Shown: positions 1-5,571, numbered from the stretch's first letter. The stretch is DNA of 6,090 bases from an uncultured candidate division Zixibacteria bacterium (GCA_913009765.1 CAJVYT010000278.1:1-6090); one strand, 5' to 3'. Notes: generated by a model not told the origin, from the sequence alone. Numbers and translations: made by a program.

Positions 1-126
1 TACCATAGACTCTGTGTCCGATTTTGCTTGAACATCTGTCGTATGCTGTCTTACGGTGTTAATCAATATTTATTTTAATTGTTGCTTTTTTCTTTCTGTT
101 TTTTTTCTTTTTTTTTTTTTTTTTTT
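1..126. other. Technical, non-genomic sequence before the adapter
   Basis: This stretch precedes a complete sequencing adapter and ends in a nearly pure T tract (about 99-126). Read on the minus strand, the order is insert, adapter, poly-A, noise, which is what a read gives when it runs off the end of its template. Bases 39-52 (TCGTATGCTGTCTT) match 13 of 14 bases of the reverse complement of the P7 oligonucleotide, in the orientation opposite to the copy at 127-150. I infer that none of this stretch comes from the organism. Any reading frame across it, such as the plus-strand frame from about 56 to 370, is an artefact. Confidence 0.85.
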
Positions 127-192
127 CAAGCAGAAGACGGCATACGAGATATATCAGTGTGACTGGAGTTCAGACGTGTGCTCTTCCGATCT
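127..192 (+). other. Complete Illumina P7/TruSeq adapter
   Basis: Bases 127-150 are the P7 flow-cell sequence (starts CAAGCAGAAGACGG, ends ACGAGAT). Bases 151-158 are ATATCAGT, the index region. Bases 159-192 are the read-2 primer, ending GCTCTTCCGATCT. The reverse complement of the index region, ACTGATAT, contains ACTGAT, which I recall as TruSeq index 25. In translation the segment gives the familiar contaminant peptide KQKTAYE followed by SSDVCSSDL. The genome insert begins at 193. Confidence 0.98.
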
Positions 193-304
193 TATATTTT
201 TTTTCATGAATAACTACCATATTCGAACCCCAATGATCGTTAATAAATTGTTTTACCCAGCTTCTGTCTTCTTCTTTAATTTTTTTTATTTCAAAATCAT
301 TCAT
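193..304 (-). CDS. GNAT-like N-acetyltransferase, N-terminal fragment cut by the contig end
   Basis: A minus-strand frame opens with ATG at 304 and runs 37 codons without a stop until the adapter at 192 cuts it. It begins MNDFEIKKIKEEDRSWVKQF and continues with an NDHWGS..VV segment. The pattern 'EDR.WV..f...HWGS..VV' is typical of the first helix and strand of a group of small GNAT acetyltransferases (usually about 150-180 residues), which transfer an acetyl group from acetyl-CoA to an amine. The acetyl-CoA binding motif would lie in the missing part, so activity and substrate cannot be judged. No clear Shine-Dalgarno sequence precedes the ATG. The gene follows the broken HEPN gene on the same strand by 45 bases. 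The family call rests only on the N-terminal pattern. Confidence 0.6.
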
Positions 305-349
305 AATTTAACACAATTTCACATAACGAACGATCACATACCGCTATTT

Positions 350-668
350 TCATGGCCTATTAAAAATTAAGCGGACAAAAGTGTATTCGTAATCTCCTAT
401 CTGCCTTTTTTCAAACGCCCTGTTTAGTTCTCTGCCCATCTCCCTTGTTAAAACACCTGTTTTAACAAAATGTTCTCCGAAAGCAGAAATTACCCCTTTA
501 TGAGATGAAAACGATAGGTTCTTTGTAAGCAACATAGCTTGTACAGAATAAAACATAGCATAGTAGGGTTCTTGAAACAGAAGATTCATAGTCCTCTTCT
601 TTAAGAAGCATCCCGGCGCTTTTGAGATATTTCTTTGCTCTTTCGACCAGAGATTTTATTTCTTTCAT
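350..668 (-). pseudogene. HEPN-domain toxin of an MNT/HEPN module, frameshifted
   Basis: The start is ATG at 668, overlapping the TGA of the upstream nucleotidyltransferase gene (ATGA), which suggests translational coupling. Codons 1-34 read MKEIKSLVERAKKYLKSAGM, then LLKEEDYESSVSRT. After that the frame must shift at the CCC run (minus strand, 566-568) to continue YYAMFYSVQAMLL and on to the stop at 350-352. Removing one C gives a 105-residue protein. The segments RTYYAMFYS, SSHKGVISAFGEHF and RQIGDYEY are typical of PF05168 HEPN domains. HEPN partners of MNT proteins are usually RNase toxins, with the active site around a conserved Arg and a downstream His or Asp-Tyr; R88, D92 and Y93 of the repaired protein are candidates. 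Family members usually run to about 125-140 residues. Here the similarity stops at YTFV and ends RLIFNRP, so the last helix seems lost. A one-base sequencing error could explain the frameshift but not the short C-terminus. Confidence 0.75.
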
Positions 669-980
669 GCTTGTAGTCCTTCTCTTCTGACATTTATGAG
701 CAATGGACTGTTAATCGTTAGATAGTCTCCCTTAGAGATAGAGTAAACTGATACTAACACTCTATGCTTTAGATTGATCTCTGTGATTATATCTATCATC
801 CTGTCGATTTCTTTCCCTGGAACAACTTTTCCCTTCAAGGATAACAAGAACATCTATATCTGAGTCCTCTGTGGCATCTCCCCTTGCCCATGAACCGTAG
901 AGGATTATATCCCTTAACCTCTTCCCGTATAATTTTTTTATTTCTCTCTTGAATTCTTCAAGCACCATTCTTATTTTCAT
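665..980 (-). pseudogene. MNT-type minimal nucleotidyltransferase antitoxin, frameshifted
   Basis: This is the antitoxin partner of the HEPN gene. Antitoxins of this type silence the toxin by adding AMP to it. The start chosen is ATG at 980, because AGGTG at 987-991 lies six bases upstream; GTG 989 and ATG 986 are in frame but overlap or abut that site. The N-terminal frame contains YGSWARGDATEDSDIDVLVI, the GSx10DxD signature of the polymerase-beta nucleotidyltransferase fold (G29, S30, D41, D43). The frame is lost at an AAAA run (minus strand, 827-830). Dropping one A gives EGKVVPGKEIDRMIDIITEI and a natural C-terminus ending SPLLINVRREGLQA, 104 residues in all, a normal size. The usual third acidic residue is not obvious in the HRVLVSVYS strand. 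Like its neighbour it carries one extra base in a short homopolymer, so either the module is dead or both differences are sequence errors. Confidence 0.8.
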
Positions 981-986
981 GACCAT

Positions 987-991
987 CACCT
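987..991 (-). promoter_or_regulatory. Ribosome-binding site of the MNT gene
   Basis: AGGTG on the minus strand lies six bases before ATG 980. It supports that start over the two in-frame codons just upstream. Confidence 0.5.
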
Positions 992-1128
992 ATTTATTTA
1001 ATCTAAATCAATACTCCTTCCGTTGTATGCCGCCTAACGAGCTTATGATAAAATCGTTGATAGACGTATGATACATGCTACCGTGATATCAACAATTTTA
1101 GAAGTACATCTAAAACCAGGATGGTTAC

Positions 1129-1245
1129 ATGAAATATCCTGGAATCGATCTGCATTCAAATTGTTTTTCCTGCTGCCTTATTACTGAGAAAGAAGCGTTC
1201 AGCTACCCTCCTTTCTCAGTCCTTGAACCATTTCAGGGACAGTAA
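1129..1245 (+). pseudogene. Possible IS110-family transposase N-terminal remnant
   Basis: A 38-codon frame starts at ATG 1129, eight bases downstream of an AGGA at 1118-1121. It begins MKYPGIDLHSNCFSCCLITE. IS110/IS1111-family transposases (DEDD enzymes, about 300-450 residues) typically start with 'MkYiGIDLHs/k', where the Asp is the first catalytic acid of the RuvC-like domain (here D7). The remaining residues, to the stop at 1243-1245, do not resemble the family, and no later transposase domain is present. If the call is right, this is a stub of roughly 20 residues left by deletion. The match is short, so it may be chance. Confidence 0.4.
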
Positions 1246-1355
1246 CCCTATAGTGATGTGGTAAGGAAACCGGGTCACTCCGGCTTTCTCCCAGTTCCAA
1301 CCCATCGTGCCCAATTAAGGCAATGGGCTGACGACAATACCATTCACAAACTGTA
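1246..1355 (-). other. Possible degraded 3' end of a group II intron RNA
   Basis: In group II introns the catalytic domain V lies just downstream of the reverse transcriptase gene. Here the minus strand after the maturase stop contains GAAAGCC and GGTTTC arms (1265-1288) that can pair as AAGCCGG with CCGGTTT. This resembles the lower stem of domain V with its upper part missing. A second short hairpin, GCCCA/TGGGC, spans 1309-1328. The canonical 34-base domain V is not present, so this is a position-based inference. Confidence 0.2.
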
Positions 1356-1697
1356 TTAAAACAAAGAGTGGTGTACTTTTACTTTTGGAAGAGGAAACCT
1401 GGCTATAAATAAATTAAATTTAGCCCAGGTTATAGATTTTCGCTGGCTTCTTCGGTTGATCCATTTAAACAGAAAGTCGATACCGGGATAGAATTAAAGG
1501 ATACTCCGTAATATCGAATATGTCCCTGAAGTTTGATACAGTTGCCATAAAACTTTCATCGTGGCAGTATGCCGGTTTTTCTTTATCCAGTATTTGACCT
1601 TTCTAAGCTTTACCCGCATTCCCTTTTGAATGTCTTCTCACAGCCGTTTTAATCCATACATCAATTGCGTAATTCACCATTACTCAGAACTCCAGCT
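1356..1697 (-). pseudogene. Group II intron reverse transcriptase/maturase, C-terminal remnant
   Basis: No single frame is open, but consecutive minus-strand pieces match this family in the right order. GVLS at 1682-1693 fits the RT motif 'GGvlSPLLaNi'. A VNYAIDVWIKTAVRRHSKGN segment fits the stretch just before YADD. WIKKNRH at 1569-1589, LWQL, and GHIRYYGVS at 1499-1525 belong to the maturase (X) region. WINRRSQRKSITWAKF and FPLPKVKVHHSLF lead to a stop at 1356-1358, the usual C-terminal end. YADD and about 150 residues before the X region are missing, with the flanking parts joined. At least two more frame changes occur, near 1545 and 1470. A full protein has about 400-600 residues and reverse-transcribes and splices its host intron. 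This copy cannot be functional. Confidence 0.8.
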
Positions 1698-1750
1698 TAT
1701 AATCCTTACGTGATTAATTGCTTATTCTCAGCAGTTTTGTTTCCGCCGAT

Positions 1751-1900
1751 TTTACAGGTGGTGAGGCGAACTACCACAATATCAGTGTGGACGGGAAAAT
1801 AAATCCCGATGCAGCGTGGTTTTATCCGAATCCGAAAGATGCCGCCCGAAAGATTAAAGGTTATGTTGCATTCCGGAAAGGGATAAAAATCGAAAGTTAG
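1751..1900 (+). pseudogene. DUF427-family protein, C-terminal half only
   Basis: The frame reads FTGGEANYHNISVDGK, then NPDAAWFYPNPKDAARKIKG, YVAF and KGIKIES before TAG at 1898-1900. DUF427 (PF04248) proteins are usually about 90-95 residues and contain 'CPyKGeAsYy.v.vdGk...dAAWyYpdPk.aa..IkGYVAFwkGvkve', which this follows closely. The N-terminal half (normally beginning M.A.WNG..lAes) is absent; upstream in-frame codons from the TTG at 1718 do not resemble it. The family has no firmly established role. It lies opposite in strand to the group II intron remnant that ends about 50 bases upstream, so the lost half may have been removed when that region rearranged. No ribosome-binding site supports expression. 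Confidence 0.7.
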
Positions 1901-1947
1901 TCCGGGTTAATCTATAGAAGCCTTTTAATTTCCTTTTAAACCGGCTT

Positions 1948-2946
1948 TTAACGTACATCTTCCCAGTTTCTGCTCTTCTCCGATCTAAAAAGAGCATCCA
2001 TAACTTTTAAATTATTTACAGCATCTTCAGGTGCTGTCGGGACATCGGAGCCTTCTCTTACGGCTGTGGAAAAAGCTTCGAACTCAAGCTGATATTGGTC
2101 TTCCGGCTCCGTTAATATTTCACGCATGCCTACCTTCGTTGTAACTTCCACTTCCGCAGGCACATCGGGGAACGTATTAAAGGGAATTCTTATCTTGATA
2201 ATTCCGCCCGTTCCGAATATTTCAACAACCTGATAGGGAAAGGTTCTAGTTCCCACAGAAAAAACAGAGTGGGCATCTTTAAAATCCAGTATTCCTGCTA
2301 CCCGGCTGTCTGTTTTAAATTCCCTGTCTCTTTCTATAAGACTCACAACCCTTAAAGGCTCCTTCTCAAAAATATATCTTGCAACGGATACCGCATAACA
2401 GCCGATATCGTAGATACTGCCGCCTCCCATTTCCGGCTTGTTTCTTATATTATTCCGGTCAGGGTTGTTGTAGGTAAATGTGCACTGTACAAAATTGACC
2501 TTTCCTATTTCATCTACCCGTACAAGCTCAAGCGCCCGTTTCCATTGAGAGTGAAATCTGTACATGAATGCTTCCATAATGAGTACATTTTTATCTCCGG
2601 CATACTTGATCGCCTCTTCCGCCTCTTCCGCCTCTTCCGCATTAAGAGCAATCGGTTTTTCACAGAGAATATGTTTACTATGATCTGCAGCTTTTTTTAT
2701 CCATTCCACATGAAGATTATTCGGAAGCGGTAAATAAACCGCCTCTATTTCCGGATCACCGAGCAGTTCCTCGTAGCCGGAGTATACTCTGTTTATTCCG
2801 AATTTTTCAGCTGTAATTTTCGCTTTCTCAAGGTTTCGCGAAGCAATCCCGTAAAGTTCGACAATATTTGATTTCTGCATCGGAAGCATTACTTTCTTTA
2901 TAAAATGTCCGGAAACGCCTAAAACACCCCATTTTACTCTTTCCAT
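1948..2946 (-). CDS. Gfo/Idh/MocA-family NAD(P)-dependent oxidoreductase
   Basis: A 332-residue cytoplasmic sugar or polyol dehydrogenase of the usual family length (330-380). The N-terminal Rossmann fold carries WGVLGVSGHF (a G.xG.xxG nucleotide loop, residues 6-15). The hinge motif CEKPIAL at about 95-101 has the conserved Lys of the active site. The C-terminal domain has AFMYRFHSQW (about 126-135) and GGGSIYDIGCYAVS (about 174-187), the subgroup seen in D-xylose dehydrogenase-like and dihydrodiol dehydrogenase-like enzymes. Its substrate cannot be told from sequence. ATG 2946 is preferred over ATG 2955, because AAGGAG at 2957-2962 sits ten bases from the former and only one from the latter. 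An extended -10 promoter lies upstream. An EEA triplet is repeated three times after the hinge, in DNA as 9-bp repeats. The minus-strand sugar genes across the insertion sequence suggest a shared carbohydrate locus, but that link crosses a doubtful junction. Confidence 0.92.
   Translation of the reverse strand: MERVKWGVLGVSGHFIKKVMLPMQKSNIVELYGIASRNLEKAKITAEKFGINRVYSGYEELLGDPEIEAVYLPLPNNLHVEWIKKAADHSKHILCEKPIALNAEEAEEAEEAIKYAGDKNVLIMEAFMYRFHSQWKRALELVRVDEIGKVNFVQCTFTYNNPDRNNIRNKPEMGGGSIYDIGCYAVSVARYIFEKEPLRVVSLIERDREFKTDSRVAGILDFKDAHSVFSVGTRTFPYQVVEIFGTGGIIKIRIPFNTFPDVPAEVEVTTKVGMREILTEPEDQYQLEFEAFSTAVREGSDVPTAPEDAVNNLKVMDALFRSEKSRNWEDVR
2612..2640 (-). repeat. Three 9-bp tandem repeats within the oxidoreductase gene
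   Basis: GCCTCTTCC is repeated three times without change, followed by GC. On the coding strand it encodes (EEA)3 at about residues 104-112, in the helix after the EKP motif. Relatives usually have one or two such units here, so one copy may have been added by slippage. The frame is kept. Confidence 0.9.
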
Positions 2947-2956
2947 TTTCCACATT

Positions 2957-2962
2957 CTCCTT
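2957..2962 (-). promoter_or_regulatory. Ribosome-binding site of the oxidoreductase gene
   Basis: AAGGAG on the minus strand is a near-consensus Shine-Dalgarno sequence. Its ten-base distance to ATG 2946 decides the start. Confidence 0.75.
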
Positions 2963-2984
2963 AAAATATTTATTTTCCGGGTAG

Positions 2985-2993
2985 ATTATAACA
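2985..2993 (-). promoter_or_regulatory. Extended -10 promoter of the oxidoreductase gene
   Basis: The minus strand reads TGTTATAAT, a perfect extended -10 element (TGnTATAAT). At 17 bases upstream there is no good -35 (AAACAA), as is common for extended -10 promoters. Transcription would start near 2978, giving a leader of about 30 bases that includes the AAGGAG. Confidence 0.6.
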
Positions 2994-3040
2994 TTTATAT
3001 TTCCTGTTTGTTTAGCTTTATTTCTTAAAAGATTATTACA

Positions 3041-3060
3041 CCCACGTGCGTGGGGAATAC
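3041..3060 (-). repeat. Solitary palindrome resembling a type I-E CRISPR repeat
   Basis: On the minus strand it reads GTATTCCCCACGCACGTGGG, with a CCCACG/CGTGGG stem. This has the 5' part and stem of common type I-E repeats, which begin GTGTTCCCC or GTATTCCCC and end GGGGATGAACC. The 3' handle is replaced by TGTAATAATC. Only one copy is present, with no spacer and no cas gene, and it lies 21 bases from the insertion sequence. It could be a degenerate terminal repeat of a lost array, or an unrelated hairpin. Confidence 0.35.
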
Positions 3061-3080
3061 TTTGTGAAAATTTCCCGTAC

Positions 3081-3102
3081 TAAGGGGCTGTAACAAAATA
3101 AC
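3081..3102 (+). repeat. Left inverted repeat of the ISAzo13 element
   Basis: TAAGGGGCTGTAACAAAATAAC; it matches the reverse complement of 4363-4384 at 19 of 22 positions. It ends three bases before the transposase stop codon. Confidence 0.85.
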
Positions 3103-3104
3103 AT

Positions 3105-4328
3105 CTACAATATGAGTATTGCTTGAGGGTGGAATTTGTAATTCCATTCACCATGGAATTCATTTCGACTGATGTCGAGCATCCTCATTTGTGCATCACT
3201 CACTTTTATCCCCTTGGGATACTTATTCAGATCGATTTCGGCTTTTACAGTTAAACCACTTTTTGTTGTGGTCGAAGAAATAAGATTCAGGATAGTTTCA
3301 AAACTGGTCAGTGGCTTACCCCTCCAGTTTATACTGATGAAACTGAAAAGACGATGCTCAATCTTATTCCATTTGCTGGTGCCGGGAGGAAAGTGGGAAA
3401 CAGCAATCGGAATCCGAATCTCATTACAGAAATCCTGGAGCTGTGTTTTCCAAAGCCGGATTCGACTACCGTTACTTCCACCCCCATCAGCAGTGATGAT
3501 TAATTCTGTTGCTTCCGGATAATTCGCTTGCCCCATGGCATTCCACCAACGTCGAATCGATTCTACCGCAAAAATCGCTGTATCTTTATCGGCACCAACA
3601 TTGACCCAGCCCTCATCTTTTCCAATATCATAGACACCGTAGGGAGTAGCCCGACCCTTGGCACCGCTCAAAAAGTCATAGACATTGACTTGCTCTGGAA
3701 CACCCTTGGGGTGCCATTCTCGGCCAACGTTCTTGAAATTGCCTACAAGTTCTTTCTTCTTGGCGTCTACAGAAATAACCGGATTACCCTTTGCAAGGTT
3801 TTCCTCCACTAATAAGTTGATAAACTCAAACTGCAAATTGCGATCTGGATGTTGTTTCCCCTCGGATGTTTTCCGATTTGCCTGGAGACTGTAACCCATC
3901 TCATGTAATAACTCACCAACCATTCTGTGGCTGACTGAATATCCCTGAGCTTTTAATTCTTCTGCTAGAATACGCAAACTCTTACATGTCCATCGTAAGG
4001 GGGATTCTGGATCTCCCCGAGTAATAGGTTCCACGAGGGCTTCTAAAGCGTTTCGCATTTCAGGATTGATATCAACAGTTTTCTTTCTTCCGCCTCCCCT
4101 CTTACGCGTCCGAGTCAGACCATCTTGCAAGCTCTGGGGATTTTTAAGATCCTTGATTCCCTGATAAATTGTAGTACGTGATATACCGGTTGCACGATTA
4201 ACCGAAACAACTCCGCCCCGCCCTGCCGATAGTGCTTCGGCAGCCGCCCAAATACGGCGACTTCTCTCATCAAAAGTAGGGGCTAATGATTTGTAACGCG
4301 CTGATACTGATTGCTCTAATATAGTCAT
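3105..4328 (-). CDS. ISAzo13-family DDE transposase
   Basis: An intact 407-residue protein from ATG 4328; a GTG at 4343 would add five residues, and neither start has a clear ribosome-binding site. The N-terminal part (about 41-61) has a helix-turn-helix, with VNRATGISRTTIYQGIKDL, for binding the element ends. A basic linker, RTRKRGGGRKK, follows. The catalytic RNase H-like core shows VISVDAKKKELVGNF (D188), IITADGGGSNGSR (D281) and WNKIEHRLFS (E324), a full DDE triad. The C-terminus FHGEWNYKFHP is the normal end of the family. The enzyme cuts and joins the ends of its own element in the cytoplasm. With no frameshift and all key residues present, it may be active, which fits recent insertion into the phosphorylase gene and more than one copy in the genome. 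Confidence 0.93.
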   Translation of the reverse strand: MTILEQSVSARYKSLAPTFDERSRRIWAAAEALSAGRGGVVSVNRATGISRTTIYQGIKDLKNPQSLQDGLTRTRKRGGGRKKTVDINPEMRNALEALVEPITRGDPESPLRWTCKSLRILAEELKAQGYSVSHRMVGELLHEMGYSLQANRKTSEGKQHPDRNLQFEFINLLVEENLAKGNPVISVDAKKKELVGNFKNVGREWHPKGVPEQVNVYDFLSGAKGRATPYGVYDIGKDEGWVNVGADKDTAIFAVESIRRWWNAMGQANYPEATELIITADGGGSNGSRIRLWKTQLQDFCNEIRIPIAVSHFPPGTSKWNKIEHRLFSFISINWRGKPLTSFETILNLISSTTTKSGLTVKAEIDLNKYPKGIKVSDAQMRMLDISRNEFHGEWNYKFHPQAILIL

Positions 4329-4362
4329 ACGTAAGAGTAACACAGAATAGCTAAACGTTCAA

Positions 4363-4384
4363 GTTATATTGTTACAGTTCCTTA
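4363..4384 (-). repeat. Right inverted repeat of the ISAzo13 element
   Basis: On the minus strand it reads TAAGGAACTGTAACAATATAAC. The CTG TAA within it ends the interrupted phosphorylase frame at 4372. Confidence 0.85.
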
Positions 4385-5571
4385 AAACCGTTATCGACTG
4401 CCTTCCTTCTTGCACCATCAAGAAAGTGGTACCGGTACAGAAGAAGATTTCTTGCAATATCCGGGAATGTATAGACAAAGAACGGAACAAGAAATATCTC
4501 CGTATCCCAGAATACGTGGCCTTTATATCCCTCTCCTGACAATCCTTTTGCCGCAATACTCAGCCTGTTATCATGAACAGGGGTCATCTGCAGAATATGA
4601 AAGATAGAAAAACGCACGGCAAGCTGATCAAAATCCGGTCCTTCGATTACAATATCCGCTTTTTCCCAGGTTCTGTTCAATTTTTCCTTATGCTCTTTTA
4701 AAAGCGCGGCATATCCCATATCTTTAATCGATTTTAAATTCTCGACGGCACGATCTTCCACGGCTGTTGCCGATGGCTTCTGATCCTCGTTTAAATCCTT
4801 ATCCCTCGATGTATAAATCGAGATGAATTTTTCACAACGAAAAGTTTCTCCCCGGCCTACAGTGCAGACACCTTTTACCCCGATTCTTCTCCGGCCTGTC
4901 TGCACTCTTTCTTTAACCTTAATTTTCCTGTTATTTATAAAGAACTCATGTCCTGCAGCCACAGCTATACGGATATTTGATTCCTGCGTTTTCTCATCGA
5001 TTAAAATAATCCGGCCGGAAATAAACCTGAGTCTGTTTTCTTTAAGATGTTGTACTCCGCTGTTTGTAACCTGCCCGTTAATTCCGGATAAAAATTCCAC
5101 TGTTCCGGAATAATTAAGAGGCGTTATGGAAACTCTCTGTGCTGCCGAATGAATATTAGTAAAGGAAACAAACCTCCTGAAAGTAAGCCGTGTTTTCTTT
5201 CCCATTGGGCTCATCCATTCGACATCTCTTAAAAGCAGTCCTTCTTTAATGTTAAGCTGCCGCAGGTAATGTAGAATTTTTCCCCGTTTTAAATCGAATC
5301 TTTCCCCCGCAAGATTGATTTCGAAATTTATCCAGTCCGGAAAATTGATAAGCTCCGCAACCTCACCGGGGAATTTATCAAAAACACCTGCTACATAGCA
5401 GCCTCTGTGCTCTTCTATGTAGCCTTCTTCGGTTGCCGCTCTAACGCCCATGTAGCCATTACCCAGGGAGAAAATAGTCTCCCATTTACCAGAATGTTCC
5501 GGGATAAAGTCCGTTTCCGCTGCTATCCGGTTTTTATATTTTCCTTTTCCGATATTATAGGCGATACTCAT
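4372..5571 (-). CDS. GH65 disaccharide phosphorylase, N-terminal half, truncated by the insertion sequence
   Basis: Starts at ATG 5571, six bases after an AAGGA. Family members (maltose, trehalose, kojibiose and related phosphorylases, about 750-790 residues) split an alpha-glucoside with phosphate into beta-glucose 1-phosphate and a sugar. The N-terminal beta-sandwich domain is complete: WETIFSLGNGYMGVRA (about 30-45), AGVFDK (61-66), ELINFPDWINFEI (73-85). The linker helices and the start of the (alpha/alpha)6 barrel follow, with KGLSGEGYKGHVFWDTEIF (342-360), including the FWDTE sugar-binding motif, and YRYHFLDGARRKA. Homology stops at NGFK, residue 397, where relatives continue 'GA.YPWE'. 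The last codons (E, L and stop) come from the insertion sequence. The general-acid Glu and the phosphate-binding loop lie in the lost half, so the product must be inactive. The linkage specificity cannot be told. The MalG-type permease lies directly upstream, as in uptake operons. Confidence 0.9.
   Translation of the reverse strand: MSIAYNIGKGKYKNRIAAETDFIPEHSGKWETIFSLGNGYMGVRAATEEGYIEEHRGCYVAGVFDKFPGEVAELINFPDWINFEINLAGERFDLKRGKILHYLRQLNIKEGLLLRDVEWMSPMGKKTRLTFRRFVSFTNIHSAAQRVSITPLNYSGTVEFLSGINGQVTNSGVQHLKENRLRFISGRIILIDEKTQESNIRIAVAAGHEFFINNRKIKVKERVQTGRRRIGVKGVCTVGRGETFRCEKFISIYTSRDKDLNEDQKPSATAVEDRAVENLKSIKDMGYAALLKEHKEKLNRTWEKADIVIEGPDFDQLAVRFSIFHILQMTPVHDNRLSIAAKGLSGEGYKGHVFWDTEIFLVPFFVYTFPDIARNLLLYRYHFLDGARRKAVDNGFKEL

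Larger units (their letters stand above)
3081..4384 (-). mobile_element. ISAzo13-family insertion sequence
   Basis: About 1.3 kb, a usual size for the family, with one intact transposase gene flanked by inverted repeats that match at 19 of 22 positions. The exact tips are uncertain by up to five bases, because TAAGG at the left and CCTTA at the right could be element or target. No direct target duplication is seen. The right end lies inside a GH65 phosphorylase gene and supplies its stop codon. The left flank is not the continuation of that gene, so the element does not sit in a simple single insertion as assembled. Confidence 0.88.

Noticed and set aside
56..370. Plus-strand 104-codon frame rich in Phe
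   Set aside because: It crosses the T tract and the sequencing adapter, then runs antisense to the acetyltransferase fragment; it is not a gene.
1029..1042. GCCGCCTAACGAGC, similar to an integron attC core site
   Set aside because: No matching second core, no inner pairing boxes and no integrase or cassette nearby; a short chance match is likely.
1396..1431. Inverted repeat AACCTGG...CCAGGTT that could form a hairpin or terminator
   Set aside because: It lies within the maturase remnant coding TWAKFNLFIARF, has an imperfect stem and is not followed by a T run.
1915..1950. AAGCC...GGCTTTT near the end of the DUF427 remnant, possible terminator
   Set aside because: The arms are only five bases with a loop of about 20, too weak to call on either strand.
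2545..2733. Plus-strand frame with repeated RLFRLF residues
   Set aside because: The repeat is only the antisense reading of the 9-bp tandem repeat in the oxidoreductase gene.
3172..3894. Plus-strand open frames of 69-116 codons opposite the transposase gene
   Set aside because: They are antisense to a well-supported transposase, have no recognisable domains and no ribosome-binding sites.
4823..5113. Plus-strand open frame of 96 codons opposite the GH65 gene
   Set aside because: It is antisense to conserved GH65 sequence and shows only low-complexity composition.
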